Source: Cacconaster sp045599325
GTDB lineage: Bacteria > Bacteroidota > Bacteroidia > Bacteroidales > UBA932
DNA: 64,000 nucleotides
Assembly (NCBI GenBank): GCA_045599325.1
Contig: JAZRVT010000028.1
Coordinates: forward strand, 9,541-73,540
Reading direction: 5' to 3'
The translations under genes and the position numbers were made by a program. Below are positions 33,873-41,807 of this stretch, one piece after another; within the stretch, counting starts at the first letter, position 1; every line of letters starts with the position of its first letter. The notes under the pieces were generated by a model. That model made no database searches and was not told the DNA's origin. It saw only the letters and a list, made by a program, of their open reading frames with translations.

Positions 33873-35406
33873 TAATCCCTACAACAATCAGCAGGAGCGC
33901 CAGCGCTGCTCCGCGCCCAACGAAGTCGCCGTAACGGACAAAAGGTGTCAGTCCGCTGTTGCGGTTGACTGTGCAGCGGAACGAGGTTTCGACCCACCAT
34001 CCGGTTTGCGTCACCACTTCGCCTCTCTGGTTGATGAGGCCTGAGATGCCGGTGTTGGCCGCGTGGACCACGTCGCGGCGGTTCTCGATGGCCCTGAGCT
34101 GTGCAAAGCGGAAGTGCTGGTGATATCCCGGAGTGTCGCCCCACCAGCCGTCGTTGGTCATCACGGCCAGCCACTCGGCCCCCTTGAGGGTTGCGACTCT
34201 CGACCAGTCGCCGTAGACCGACTCGTAGCAGATCATCGCACCGACCTTGCGGCCGTCGGTTCCCTTGAGTGCAACCATTTCATCCATAGTGCCGTAGCTG
34301 TTCTCCGAGCCGCCGAACTTCTTGACGAGGGGGCCGAGGAACTTCAGAGTGTTCTGGTAGGGGATGATCTCGACTCCCGGCACAAGCTTGGACTTGAAGT
34401 AGTGGTCGCCGAACCCTTCGCCGCCGACAATCATAGCGGTGTTGAAATAGTCCTGCCAGTAGCGGTCGCCGATTTTCCTGGCGCTTGGGGTAGGTTTCAG
34501 CGAAGCGGAATATGTGCGGCAGGTGAGCGCTCCGAGCAGCAGCTGGGTGTCGGGATGCCTGCGGAGAAACTCCTGGTAGAACAGGCAGGAACTGTTCAGG
34601 GACGGGTTGTCTATGTCGATTCGGAATGTGAAGGTCTCAGGGGTGACGAGATACTTTGTCTGCGGAGTCATCTGCTCCTCGAAGAGTCTGACGAGGTTGC
34701 TGTCCAGCCTTTCCTGAGGGATGAGTCCGTATTTCTTGAACGGGTCGACGTTCGGCTGCGCGACCACCACCTCCATCGGGTCGGAGGATTCCTTGTATGT
34801 GGCGTAACGGACTTCGGAGCATACGGTCGGGATCAGCACGAATGCTGCGGAGATGGATGCCCACCAGACGCGCGGTCTCTTTTCAGTCGCTGTCAGTGCA
34901 TTGTATATCAATGTATTGCTGATCAGTATCCAGGCTGATCCGCCTACAGTGCCGAATATCTCATACCACTGTGCGAGCTGCGGCGAGGTGGCGAGTGCGT
35001 TGCCGAGGGTCAGCCACGGCCAGGAAAGCTCTATCTCGAAATAGAAGTGCTCGAAGGTAAGCCAGAGGACTATGAAGAATACCTTGTTAGGCCTCAGCCT
35101 GTAGAGTGTGAAGATGACCGCCATGAAGAGGCTGTTGAGCAGGATGGTGGCGATTGAGCCCACAGGCGAGACCCACCAGATCCAGAAGGTGGAGAAGATG
35201 TTGAAGAGGAGAAAGGCGGTGAATACATACCACCACTGATGCTTTGCTCCGCTTTCCCGCAGCATCCTGTCAAGATAGAAGAGCGGCACGAATGCCACCA
35301 GCGACAGCGCCCCGGTGTGCGGGACGAGGAATGGAACGGACATCATCACGGCGAAGCCTGCGGCAAGCAGCCACAGACCGCACTTCTTATGCTTTTCAAT
35401 TGTCAT
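33811..35406 (-). CDS. lnt: Apolipoprotein N-acyltransferase
   Basis: Lnt adds the third acyl chain to lipoproteins at the inner membrane. The 531-residue protein has about six N-terminal transmembrane helices and a periplasmic nitrilase-like domain. The catalytic triad is visible as Glu in LVTPETF, a Lys in FKSKLVPG and Cys in GAMICYESVYGD. The last helix (about 500-517) is followed by a basic tail. It is transcribed from its own -7 box at 35425-35432. The last 62 bp overlap the 3' end of the convergent HD-protein gene. Confidence 0.94.
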   Translation of the reverse strand: MTIEKHKKCGLWLLAAGFAVMMSVPFLVPHTGALSLVAFVPLFYLDRMLRESGAKHQWWYVFTAFLLFNIFSTFWIWWVSPVGSIATILLNSLFMAVIFTLYRLRPNKVFFIVLWLTFEHFYFEIELSWPWLTLGNALATSPQLAQWYEIFGTVGGSAWILISNTLIYNALTATEKRPRVWWASISAAFVLIPTVCSEVRYATYKESSDPMEVVVAQPNVDPFKKYGLIPQERLDSNLVRLFEEQMTPQTKYLVTPETFTFRIDIDNPSLNSSCLFYQEFLRRHPDTQLLLGALTCRTYSASLKPTPSARKIGDRYWQDYFNTAMIVGGEGFGDHYFKSKLVPGVEIIPYQNTLKFLGPLVKKFGGSENSYGTMDEMVALKGTDGRKVGAMICYESVYGDWSRVATLKGAEWLAVMTNDGWWGDTPGYHQHFRFAQLRAIENRRDVVHAANTGISGLINQRGEVVTQTGWWVETSFRCTVNRNSGLTPFVRYGDFVGRGAALALLLIVVGIIISSLKGRRSSRGRSAAGRS

Positions 35407-35424
35407 CTCTCAACTCTTTTCATA

Positions 35425-35432
35425 CAAAGATA
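35425..35432 (-). promoter_or_regulatory. -7 box for lnt
   Basis: Minus-strand TATCTTTG fully matches TAnnTTTG, 18 bp before the lnt ATG. It is paired with a diverging plus-strand box 22 bp away. Confidence 0.55.
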
Positions 35433-35454
35433 GACCAAATTTCGGCAAAAATCC

Positions 35455-35462
35455 TATCTTTG
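35455..35462 (+). promoter_or_regulatory. -7 box for lysE-like gene and feoB
   Basis: TATCTTTG fully matches TAnnTTTG and lies 23 bp before the ATG at 35486. Confidence 0.55.
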
Positions 35463-35485
35463 TGGGTTAAGTTGCAATAGAGAGT

Positions 35486-36136
35486 ATGGTGCTGACCTTC
35501 GTCAAGGCGATTCTGATTGGACTGTGCGCGACAATTCCGCTCGGTCCTCTCGGCATTCTGGTGATACAGAATACATTGAGCAAAGGCCAGCGTTCCGGCT
35601 TCTCGGTCGGCTGCGGATCCTCGATCGGAGACCTCATCTTCGCGACTGTAGCGCTCCTCTCTGTCTCCGCAGTGAGCGACTTCCTCGGACGCAACAGAAT
35701 CTGGGTGATGATCATCGGAGGTGTCATCGTCGGCCTCATCGGCCTCCAGATTGCCATAAAGAGCCCTATCAAGGATATCCGTCAGGGCACCAACCGCGCC
35801 ACTGCCGGCACCCGCTATGTGCAGGACGCCCTCCGCGGTTTCCTGATGACAATCGCCAATCCGGGCGCGCTGGTGCTGATGATCGGCATCTTCGCCTTCT
35901 TCGGAGTAGGGGTGATGCCTGAGCATCCTGCCTATTCCGCCGCTGTCATCCTGGCAGGAGTGCTTATCGGCATCCTCTCCTGGTGGTTCTCACTCAGCGC
36001 TGTGATCAGCATATTCCGCAAGCGCTTCAGGCTCAGGCAACTGATTACCATTAACAGAATAGCTGGAATAGCAATAGCGGCAATCGGATTCTTCTCCCTC
36101 TTCGACGGAATAATCCAGTGCATCATCAGGAAATGA
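35486..36136 (+). CDS. LysE/RhtB-family amino-acid exporter-like membrane protein
   Basis: This 216-residue inner-membrane protein has about six hydrophobic helices. It starts with the LysE-family signature, GLCATIPLGPLGILVIQNTLSKGQRSGF followed by GCGSSIGDLIFATVAL, in which a Pro-Gly-Pro-like kink precedes a polar GxxxGD helix. Family members export amino acids or their derivatives. No substrate can be inferred. It shares an ATGA overlap with feoB, so the two are cotranscribed, an unusual pairing. Confidence 0.82.
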   Translation: MVLTFVKAILIGLCATIPLGPLGILVIQNTLSKGQRSGFSVGCGSSIGDLIFATVALLSVSAVSDFLGRNRIWVMIIGGVIVGLIGLQIAIKSPIKDIRQGTNRATAGTRYVQDALRGFLMTIANPGALVLMIGIFAFFGVGVMPEHPAYSAAVILAGVLIGILSWWFSLSAVISIFRKRFRLRQLITINRIAGIAIAAIGFFSLFDGIIQCIIRK

Positions 36137-38145
36137 TGGCAAGGAAATGCAACTGTGACTGTGCCGGCTGCCCGTTTGCCAACGGGGGCGGTCCGGATGC
36201 CGGATGCATCTTTGTGGATGTAGTGGGCGCGTCTTCCGGGACTCTTGCCGAATCTTTCTTCAGACCTGAAGGCGTGTCTGTCCGTCACAGGGGATATGTC
36301 ATACGTTTCAACGACCTGACGGGCGACGACCACCACATCGGTCAGAAGATTCTCCTCAGCGCGCCGGACGTCGTGCTGAACGTGGTTGACTCCACCTCCC
36401 TTGAGGAGAGTCTCCGCCTCACCACACGTCTGATCGATATGGACAGCCGGGTCGTGCTGGCCTTCTCCCGCTACGACGAGCTGCTGCGCACCGGCCATTC
36501 GCTCGACCACGCTACCCTCGGCTCGCTCTTCGGCTTCCCGGAGATGGTCGTGGAGAGACGCGACGGCGAAACCCTCAGCCGCCTGCTTTCGCTCATCGTG
36601 GACACATATGAGCGGCAGCTGACGAAAAAGCATATCCACGTGCCCTACGGACGCGATGTGGACGAGGCCATCGACAAGATCACCGCTGTGACCGCCTCAT
36701 CCCCTCAACTTGTCTCGGCATACCACGACCGGTATCTCGCCGTCCGTCTTCTCGAGGACCCGACCTACATACTGCCTTTCATTGAAAAGGACGAAAATGC
36801 AGCCAGCATAGCGGACATAGCAGAAAAGGCCTCCCGCTCGCTGACCCGCGAACTGGGCCGCAGTCCGGAGGAACTTATCCGCGAGGCCCGTCTCGGCTTC
36901 ATCCACGGCGCCCTGCAGGAGACCCTTCTGCACTCGAACGACAATTCGGACCACACCCTCCTTCAGAAGATAGACTCGCTGCTCACAAGCCGCTGGCTCG
37001 GCCTGCCTCTGATGGCAGTTGTGCTGCTGGCGGTCTTCGAGGCGACATTCACTCTCGGCGCCTATCCGCAGCGCTGGATCGAGAACGGAATCGGACTTCT
37101 CGGAGATTGGCTCACCGGCCTTATGCGCCCGGGCTGGCTGACAAGCCTGCTGGTTGACGGAGTGGTGCAGGGGGTGGGCGCTGTGCTCGCCTTCCTGCCG
37201 AACATCATAATACTGTTCTTCTTCCTTTCGGTGCTCGAGGATTCCGGATATATGGCGCGCGCCGCCTTCCTGATGGACAAGATAATGCACCGCATCGGCC
37301 TCCACGGCCGATCCTTCATCCCGATGCTGATCGGGTTCGGATGCAATGTCCCTGCGATTATGGCCGCCCGCTCAATCGATGACAGGCGCGACCGCACCCT
37401 GACGATGCTGATGATACCGTTTATGTCGTGCTCCGCCCGCCTTCCGGTCTATATGCTCTTTGTCTCGGCTTTCTTTGCCCGCCACAAGGCGCTGGTGATG
37501 ATCGGCCTCTATGCGGCCGGAGTCCTGCTCTCCATCCTCTTTGCCTTTGTGATGAAACGCACGCGCTTCTTCCGGAAAGATGAGGAGGACTATGTGTCGG
37601 AGCTCCCGGCATTCCGCCGCCCGACTCTGCGCAACACAGGCCTCCATATCTGGGAGCGTGTCTCCGACTACCTGAAGAAGATCTCGACAGTGATACTGGC
37701 CGCTTCTGTCATCATCTGGGCGCTTGAATATTTCCCTGCAGACAAGACGGACAACGGCGAGTTCAAGGAGGAATCGTATCTCGCGATGGTAGGCCGCGGG
37801 ATGGAGCCTGTGATGGCTCCGCTGGGCTTCGACTGGCGTATGAATGTCTGCCTTCTCACGGGTCTTCCTGCCAAGGAGGCCATTGTGAGCACTATGGGCA
37901 TCCTCTACCATACGGAGGATGAAGACTCTCTTGCAGAGGCAATGCAGAGTGAAGGGGGAGTCACTCCTCTTGTCGCGATGGGCTTTATGCTCTTCGTCCT
38001 GCTCTATTTCCCTTGCATAGCCACCATAGCCACCCTCAAGCGTGAAATCGGGACGCGATGGGCTCTCTTCTCAACAGTCCATTCCCTTGTCCTGGCCTGG
38101 GCAGTGGCTTTCCTGGTGTTCCAGATAGGATCATTATTCATCTGA
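36133..38145 (+). CDS. feoB: FeoB-like ferrous iron transporter with degenerate G domain
   Basis: The 670-residue protein has an intact FeoB transport part. It contains GFGCNVPAIMAARSIDDRRDRT and the second-gate IPFMSCSARLPVYML, plus the C-terminal GLPAKEAIVSTMGIL and helices to the end. The N-terminal domain is colinear with the FeoB G domain (NVVDSTSLEESLRLTTRLIDM is recognisable). However, the nucleotide motifs are lost: the P-loop position reads GASSGTLAES without Lys, G3 reads DLTG instead of DxPG, and G4 reads FSRYD instead of N(K/M)xD. A Cys-rich N-terminus (C6-x-C-x-C-x2-C13 and C25) precedes it. No FeoA is adjacent. It probably still moves Fe(II) or another metal, but not by standard GTP control. 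Its start overlaps the LysE-like stop. Confidence 0.85.
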   Translation: MMARKCNCDCAGCPFANGGGPDAGCIFVDVVGASSGTLAESFFRPEGVSVRHRGYVIRFNDLTGDDHHIGQKILLSAPDVVLNVVDSTSLEESLRLTTRLIDMDSRVVLAFSRYDELLRTGHSLDHATLGSLFGFPEMVVERRDGETLSRLLSLIVDTYERQLTKKHIHVPYGRDVDEAIDKITAVTASSPQLVSAYHDRYLAVRLLEDPTYILPFIEKDENAASIADIAEKASRSLTRELGRSPEELIREARLGFIHGALQETLLHSNDNSDHTLLQKIDSLLTSRWLGLPLMAVVLLAVFEATFTLGAYPQRWIENGIGLLGDWLTGLMRPGWLTSLLVDGVVQGVGAVLAFLPNIIILFFFLSVLEDSGYMARAAFLMDKIMHRIGLHGRSFIPMLIGFGCNVPAIMAARSIDDRRDRTLTMLMIPFMSCSARLPVYMLFVSAFFARHKALVMIGLYAAGVLLSILFAFVMKRTRFFRKDEEDYVSELPAFRRPTLRNTGLHIWERVSDYLKKISTVILAASVIIWALEYFPADKTDNGEFKEESYLAMVGRGMEPVMAPLGFDWRMNVCLLTGLPAKEAIVSTMGILYHTEDEDSLAEAMQSEGGVTPLVAMGFMLFVLLYFPCIATIATLKREIGTRWALFSTVHSLVLAWAVAFLVFQIGSLFI

Positions 38146-38152
38146 TATATTT

Positions 38153-39160
38153 ATGAAACGACTCCTGATAATTGCAATGGCGGCCTGCCTGCTGCAGGCC
38201 TGCGGCGACAAGGCGGCTGAGAAGATGGCCGCCGCCGTCGACCAGTTTGTCGAGGCCACTCAGACCAGGCCTGTGGCACCCGACTATATCACACTCCACA
38301 GCGTGATGGTACTCCAGCACGGCAGGGTTCTCGATCAGCGGTGGATGAACGGCGCCGATCCTGAAACTCCGCATATAATGCACTCTGTCAGCAAGACTTT
38401 TGTCTCTGCTGCAGCCGGATTCGCGGTTGAAGAGGGGCTTCTGGATGTCAATGACAAGGTCATCGGCTTCTTCCCGGACAAACTTCCGGAAGAGGTCAGC
38501 GGGAACCTCGCCGCTATGACTGTCAGAGACCTGCTGACTATGACCTGCGGCCACACCCGTGAAGCGGCCGGCGTCCGCGACGGCGATGCTGACTGGGTGG
38601 AGGGCTTCCTCGCCTGGCCAGTGGAGTACGAGCCGGGAACATACTTCTCCTACAATTCACTCGGGACATATATGGTGTCTGCGATCCTTCAGAAGGTCAC
38701 CGGCGAGAAGGTTGTGGACTATCTCGAACCGCGTCTCTTCGAGCCTCTCGGCATCGTCAAGCCTCGGTGGGAGGAGAGCCCGCAGGGCATCAACTGCGGA
38801 GGCTGGGGCCTCTGGCTGAAGACCGGCGATATGGCGAAGATGGGCCAGATGCTTCTCGACGGCGGAAAATGGCAGGGGAGGCAGGTGCTCAGCGAGAAGT
38901 GGGTCGGGGAGATGATGAAGAAGCAGGTGCCGACCGACAGACCTAACGACAAGCGCGCCGACTGGACTCAGGGCTACGGCTACTTTATGTGGATGTGCAG
39001 TCCCGGCGGGGCCCGCGCGGACGGATCTGAGGGACAATATATCATCGTCCTTCCGGAAGAGGACGCTGTAATTGTGCTGACCACTGAATCGACGCTCTAC
39101 CAGCCCTATGTGGACCTCATCTGGGAATTCATCCTCCCTGTGCTGAAAGAGAATGCATAA
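38153..39160 (+). CDS. Beta-lactamase-fold serine hydrolase lipoprotein
   Basis: This 335-residue protein has a lipoprotein signal (lipobox L-Q-A-C). The class C beta-lactamase/penicillin-binding fold motifs are S-x-x-K in SVSKTF and Y-x-N in YNSLG (preceded by FS), with a late motif region around GSEGQYI. Such proteins include D-aminopeptidases, esterases and 6-aminohexanoate-dimer hydrolases; true beta-lactamase activity should not be assumed. It should be anchored facing the periplasm. It lies 7 bp after feoB, so it may be cotranscribed, though no functional link is evident. Confidence 0.85.
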   Translation: MKRLLIIAMAACLLQACGDKAAEKMAAAVDQFVEATQTRPVAPDYITLHSVMVLQHGRVLDQRWMNGADPETPHIMHSVSKTFVSAAAGFAVEEGLLDVNDKVIGFFPDKLPEEVSGNLAAMTVRDLLTMTCGHTREAAGVRDGDADWVEGFLAWPVEYEPGTYFSYNSLGTYMVSAILQKVTGEKVVDYLEPRLFEPLGIVKPRWEESPQGINCGGWGLWLKTGDMAKMGQMLLDGGKWQGRQVLSEKWVGEMMKKQVPTDRPNDKRADWTQGYGYFMWMCSPGGARADGSEGQYIIVLPEEDAVIVLTTESTLYQPYVDLIWEFILPVLKENA

Positions 39161-39205
39161 GCTGCGGATAGTGCAACGGGAATTTGGAGATTAATCTTTT
39201 TTTGC

Positions 39206-39213
39206 TACCTTTG
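39206..39213 (+). promoter_or_regulatory. -7 box for tRNA-Val
   Basis: TACCTTTG fully matches TAnnTTTG and lies 12 bp before the first base of the tRNA, consistent with a short 5' leader. Confidence 0.55.
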
Positions 39214-39225
39214 CGGACGCAAACC

Positions 39226-39303
39226 GGTCCATTAGCTCAGTTGGTTTAGAGCGCTTGCTTGACAGGCAAGAGGTCAACGGTTCAAATCCGCTATGGGCCA
39301 CCA
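39226..39303 (+). tRNA. tRNA-Val (anticodon GAC)
   Basis: The acceptor GGTCCAT (39226-39232) pairs with ATGGGCC (39293-39299), with one G-U. The anticodon stem is CTTGC/GCAAG around the loop TTGACAG, giving anticodon GAC, which reads GUC and GUU. The T loop TTCAAAT is canonical. Discriminator A is followed by an encoded CCA at 39301-39303, in contrast to tRNA-Arg in this window. Confidence 0.95.
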
Positions 39304-39307
39304 TCAT

Positions 39308-39341
39308 AAAGAGCATCGTAAGATGCTCTTTATTTTTTTTT
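39308..39341 (+). terminator. Terminator after tRNA-Val
   Basis: A perfect 10-bp stem AAAGAGCATC/GATGCTCTTT with a GTAA loop is followed by A and a run of ten T. It could also stop antisense transcripts, since A-rich sequence flanks the stem on the other side. Confidence 0.88.
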
Positions 39342-39364
39342 GAATGAATTGCCCCGGCCGAACG

Positions 39365-41053
39365 CTAGCTCTGCTTCAAGGTACGAATGGTTTTCGCGAC
39401 ATTGATGAGGTGGTCGCCGACGCGCTCCGCATTGGAGCTGAGGGAAAGATACTGCGCTCCCACAGCTGGTGAGCAGACCCTGTCCGAGAGCCTTGCAATG
39501 TGATTGTCTTCCATCTTCTTGGTGAAGTCGTCGATCTCTTCCTCCACTATGTTCGCCTTTCCGAGGGCGCTGAAGTCCTCATCGTTGTATGCCTTGAGCG
39601 CGTACTCATACAGTTCGCCCAACAGACTGCGAAGCTCACGTATTTCGCCAAGGGCCTTTTCGGAGAATGACGACCCCGTGTCCTTCAGGTACTGGGGGTA
39701 CTCTGTTATGTTCTCGGCATAGTCGCCGATGCGTTCTATATCCCTCACGGTGCGGTAGGTTCCCGAAAGGAAGATGTGGTCCTTCTCGCTGAGTCCGCGC
39801 CTTCCGGACAGATTGACCACGAAGGCGACAATTTCGTTGTTCAGCCAGTCAAGCTCTTCCTCCGTCCGCCGGAACTCCTCGATCCGTCCGAGATCAAGGT
39901 TTGAAACCATATCCAGCGATAGGTTGAAGTTGCGCATCGCCAGAGCCGCCATATTCACGATTTCGTTCTTTGTCTGAAGCACGGCAATAGGCGGAGTCTT
40001 GAGCATGTTCCTGTCTATGAAATAGAACCTTGACCTGTATTTCTCCTCCGGCTGTACCTCCTCCGGGATAATCCTGCAGACCAGTTTCACGAGAGCATCG
40101 GTGAGCGGGAGTATGAGTATGACGGTGATTACGTTGAAGATGGTGTGGAACATCGCCAGCTGCTCCTGAGGGGCGTCAGGGAACATAGACTGGAAGATGG
40201 AACCGAAAGTCACACCTCCCGATACAACCTTTGTGACATATCCTGCCAGCAGGAACAGTACGACGCCGCTGACGTTGAAGAACAGGTGGATCAGTGACGT
40301 GCGTTTGGCGTTAGTCCCCGAGGTCATACCTGCTACGATGGCCACGATGCAGGAGCCGATGTTCGATCCCATCGTGATGAATATGCCCTGGTCCAGGGAT
40401 ATGAGTCCGACGCAGAGCATCGCAATGGCCACGGAAGTCATAACGGACGAGCTCTGTATGATTGCAGTGAAGACGGCACCGATGAGGACCAGAAGTATAG
40501 GGTTGCTTATCCCTGAGAGGAAGATCTTGACGCCTTCCAGCTGCGCGAAGTCGCTCATCGACCCGCTCATCATGCTGAGTCCCACGAAGAGCATTCCGAA
40601 ACCCGCGAGCGTACCGCCAATCTTCTTGCCTATGTCCTTCTTTGCAAATAGGGCGAGGAACGCTCCGATGCCGGCGAACGCTGAGAATATGATAGTTGTG
40701 GATATTGCGCTTGCGCCGCCGAACATTCCGAGAGCCACTATCTGCGCCGTGATGGTCGTTCCGATATTCGCGCCGTAGATGATGGTGGCTGCCTGCGTGA
40801 GGGACATTATTCCCGCATTGACGAAGCCTATGACCATCACTGTGGTCGCACCTGAACTTTGGATGGCGGCCGTGCCGACCGTGCCTATGCCCACTCCCAG
40901 CAGACGGCTGCGGGAAGCTTTGGAGAACAGTGCCTTGAGTCTTGTAGAGCTCGCAGATTCAAGGTTGAAGCTCATCATCTGGCAGGCAATAAGGAATATG
41001 CCGATTCCGGCGATAAGGGTAAGAACAGATGAAATGATAACGCCTGTAGCCAT
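39365..41053 (-). CDS. Na/Pi cotransporter family protein with C-terminal PhoU-like domain
   Basis: The 562-residue protein has two inverted Na/Pi repeat units with the QSSGATTVMVIGFVNAG and QSSSVMTSVAIAMLCVG motifs (a QSS pair per protein is diagnostic). A PhoU-like helical domain from about residue 360 contains RDIERIGDYAENI and SSNAERVGDHLINVA. It should carry phosphate with sodium, in or out (YjbB-type members act as exporters). The gene diverges from a PhoB/PhoR-like pair with a candidate Pho box between them, supporting phosphate-linked control. A weak 7-of-8 -7 box is seen at 41073-41080. Confidence 0.9.
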   Translation of the reverse strand: MATGVIISSVLTLIAGIGIFLIACQMMSFNLESASSTRLKALFSKASRSRLLGVGIGTVGTAAIQSSGATTVMVIGFVNAGIMSLTQAATIIYGANIGTTITAQIVALGMFGGASAISTTIIFSAFAGIGAFLALFAKKDIGKKIGGTLAGFGMLFVGLSMMSGSMSDFAQLEGVKIFLSGISNPILLVLIGAVFTAIIQSSSVMTSVAIAMLCVGLISLDQGIFITMGSNIGSCIVAIVAGMTSGTNAKRTSLIHLFFNVSGVVLFLLAGYVTKVVSGGVTFGSIFQSMFPDAPQEQLAMFHTIFNVITVILILPLTDALVKLVCRIIPEEVQPEEKYRSRFYFIDRNMLKTPPIAVLQTKNEIVNMAALAMRNFNLSLDMVSNLDLGRIEEFRRTEEELDWLNNEIVAFVVNLSGRRGLSEKDHIFLSGTYRTVRDIERIGDYAENITEYPQYLKDTGSSFSEKALGEIRELRSLLGELYEYALKAYNDEDFSALGKANIVEEEIDDFTKKMEDNHIARLSDRVCSPAVGAQYLSLSSNAERVGDHLINVAKTIRTLKQS

Positions 41054-41118
41054 AGTCCGTTGTTTTCGGATGCAAAAGTGGGGTAAAATCTCAAGCCTTC
41101 AAACAGCCGGCTGCCGAT

Positions 41119-41135
41119 TTAACAGAATCTTAACA
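41119..41135. promoter_or_regulatory. Candidate Pho box (TTAACA direct repeat)
   Basis: Two TTAACA hexamers at 41119-41124 and 41130-41135 are separated by 5 bp, an 11-bp period suited to head-to-tail binding by a PhoB/PhoP dimer. The second hexamer ends 9 bp before the -7 box of the response regulator gene, as in activator-type Pho promoters. It also lies upstream of the divergent Na/Pi gene. Confidence 0.5.
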
Positions 41136-41144
41136 AATATCACA

Positions 41145-41152
41145 TATCTTTG
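41145..41152 (+). promoter_or_regulatory. -7 box for phoB-phoR
   Basis: TATCTTTG fully matches TAnnTTTG. It ends only 7 bp before the ATG at 41160, so the mRNA would be nearly leaderless. Confidence 0.5.
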
Positions 41153-41159
41153 TAACAGA

Positions 41160-41807
41160 ATGCAGACGGTCCTTATTGTGGAAGATGATGCGGATATCCG
41201 CGAGATACTCTCCTTCAATGTGGAGAATGCCGGATATGCCGTGCTGAGCGCAGCCTCCGCAGAGGCGGCGGACGCGTTCGTGGGAGAAGCGTCACTTATC
41301 CTTCTGGACGTAATGCTCCCCGGTATATCCGGATATCAGTTCGCGAAGAATCTCCGTTCCGCAGGCAATGACATCCCCGTGATCTTCCTTACGGCAAGGA
41401 GTACAGAGAACGACCTTCTGACCGGCTTCAGTGCAGGCGGTGATGATTATATTTCCAAACCATTCTCTATCAACGAGGTTCTGGCGCGCATCAAGGCCGT
41501 TCTCGCAAGGTCTGTGAGATCTGACATCGTGACAGTGGGCGGCATAGTTGTGAACAGGATGCAGAAAACCGCTTCGGTAAACGGGCACGCACTGGAACTT
41601 TCCCGAAAGGAATATGAAATCCTCGAACTGCTGGTCTCCAATAAAGGCAAGTGCTTCTCGCGTGCGGACATCATTTCCAGACTTTGGAAGGATGCTCCTT
41701 ATGTGCTGGAGCGGACAGTCGACGTCCATATCGCCAGGCTGCGTTCAAAACTCGGGGATGACAGGAACATAATCCAGAACAAATCCGGTTTCGGATATTA
41801 CGTATGA
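41160..41807 (+). CDS. phoB: PhoB-like response regulator
   Basis: This is a 215-residue OmpR/PhoB-type regulator. The receiver domain has the acidic pocket VEDD (residues 7-10), the phospho-acceptor Asp50 in LILLDVMLPG, a Thr in IFLTAR and a Lys in YISKPFS. The C-terminal winged helix contains LSRKEYEILELLVSNKGKCFSR and a VHIARLRSKLGDD recognition-helix region. Longer in-frame starts to 40779 run through the divergent gene and are rejected; ATG 41160 gives the canonical receiver start. It overlaps the kinase gene by ATGA. The phosphate role is inferred from the divergent Na/Pi gene and the Pho box. Confidence 0.85.
   Translation: MQTVLIVEDDADIREILSFNVENAGYAVLSAASAEAADAFVGEASLILLDVMLPGISGYQFAKNLRSAGNDIPVIFLTARSTENDLLTGFSAGGDDYISKPFSINEVLARIKAVLARSVRSDIVTVGGIVVNRMQKTASVNGHALELSRKEYEILELLVSNKGKCFSRADIISRLWKDAPYVLERTVDVHIARLRSKLGDDRNIIQNKSGFGYYV

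Noticed and set aside
40779..41159. 127-codon N-terminal extension of the PhoB-like protein
   Set aside because: It runs antisense through the start of the Na/Pi gene and the shared promoter region; the receiver domain begins at ATG 41160.
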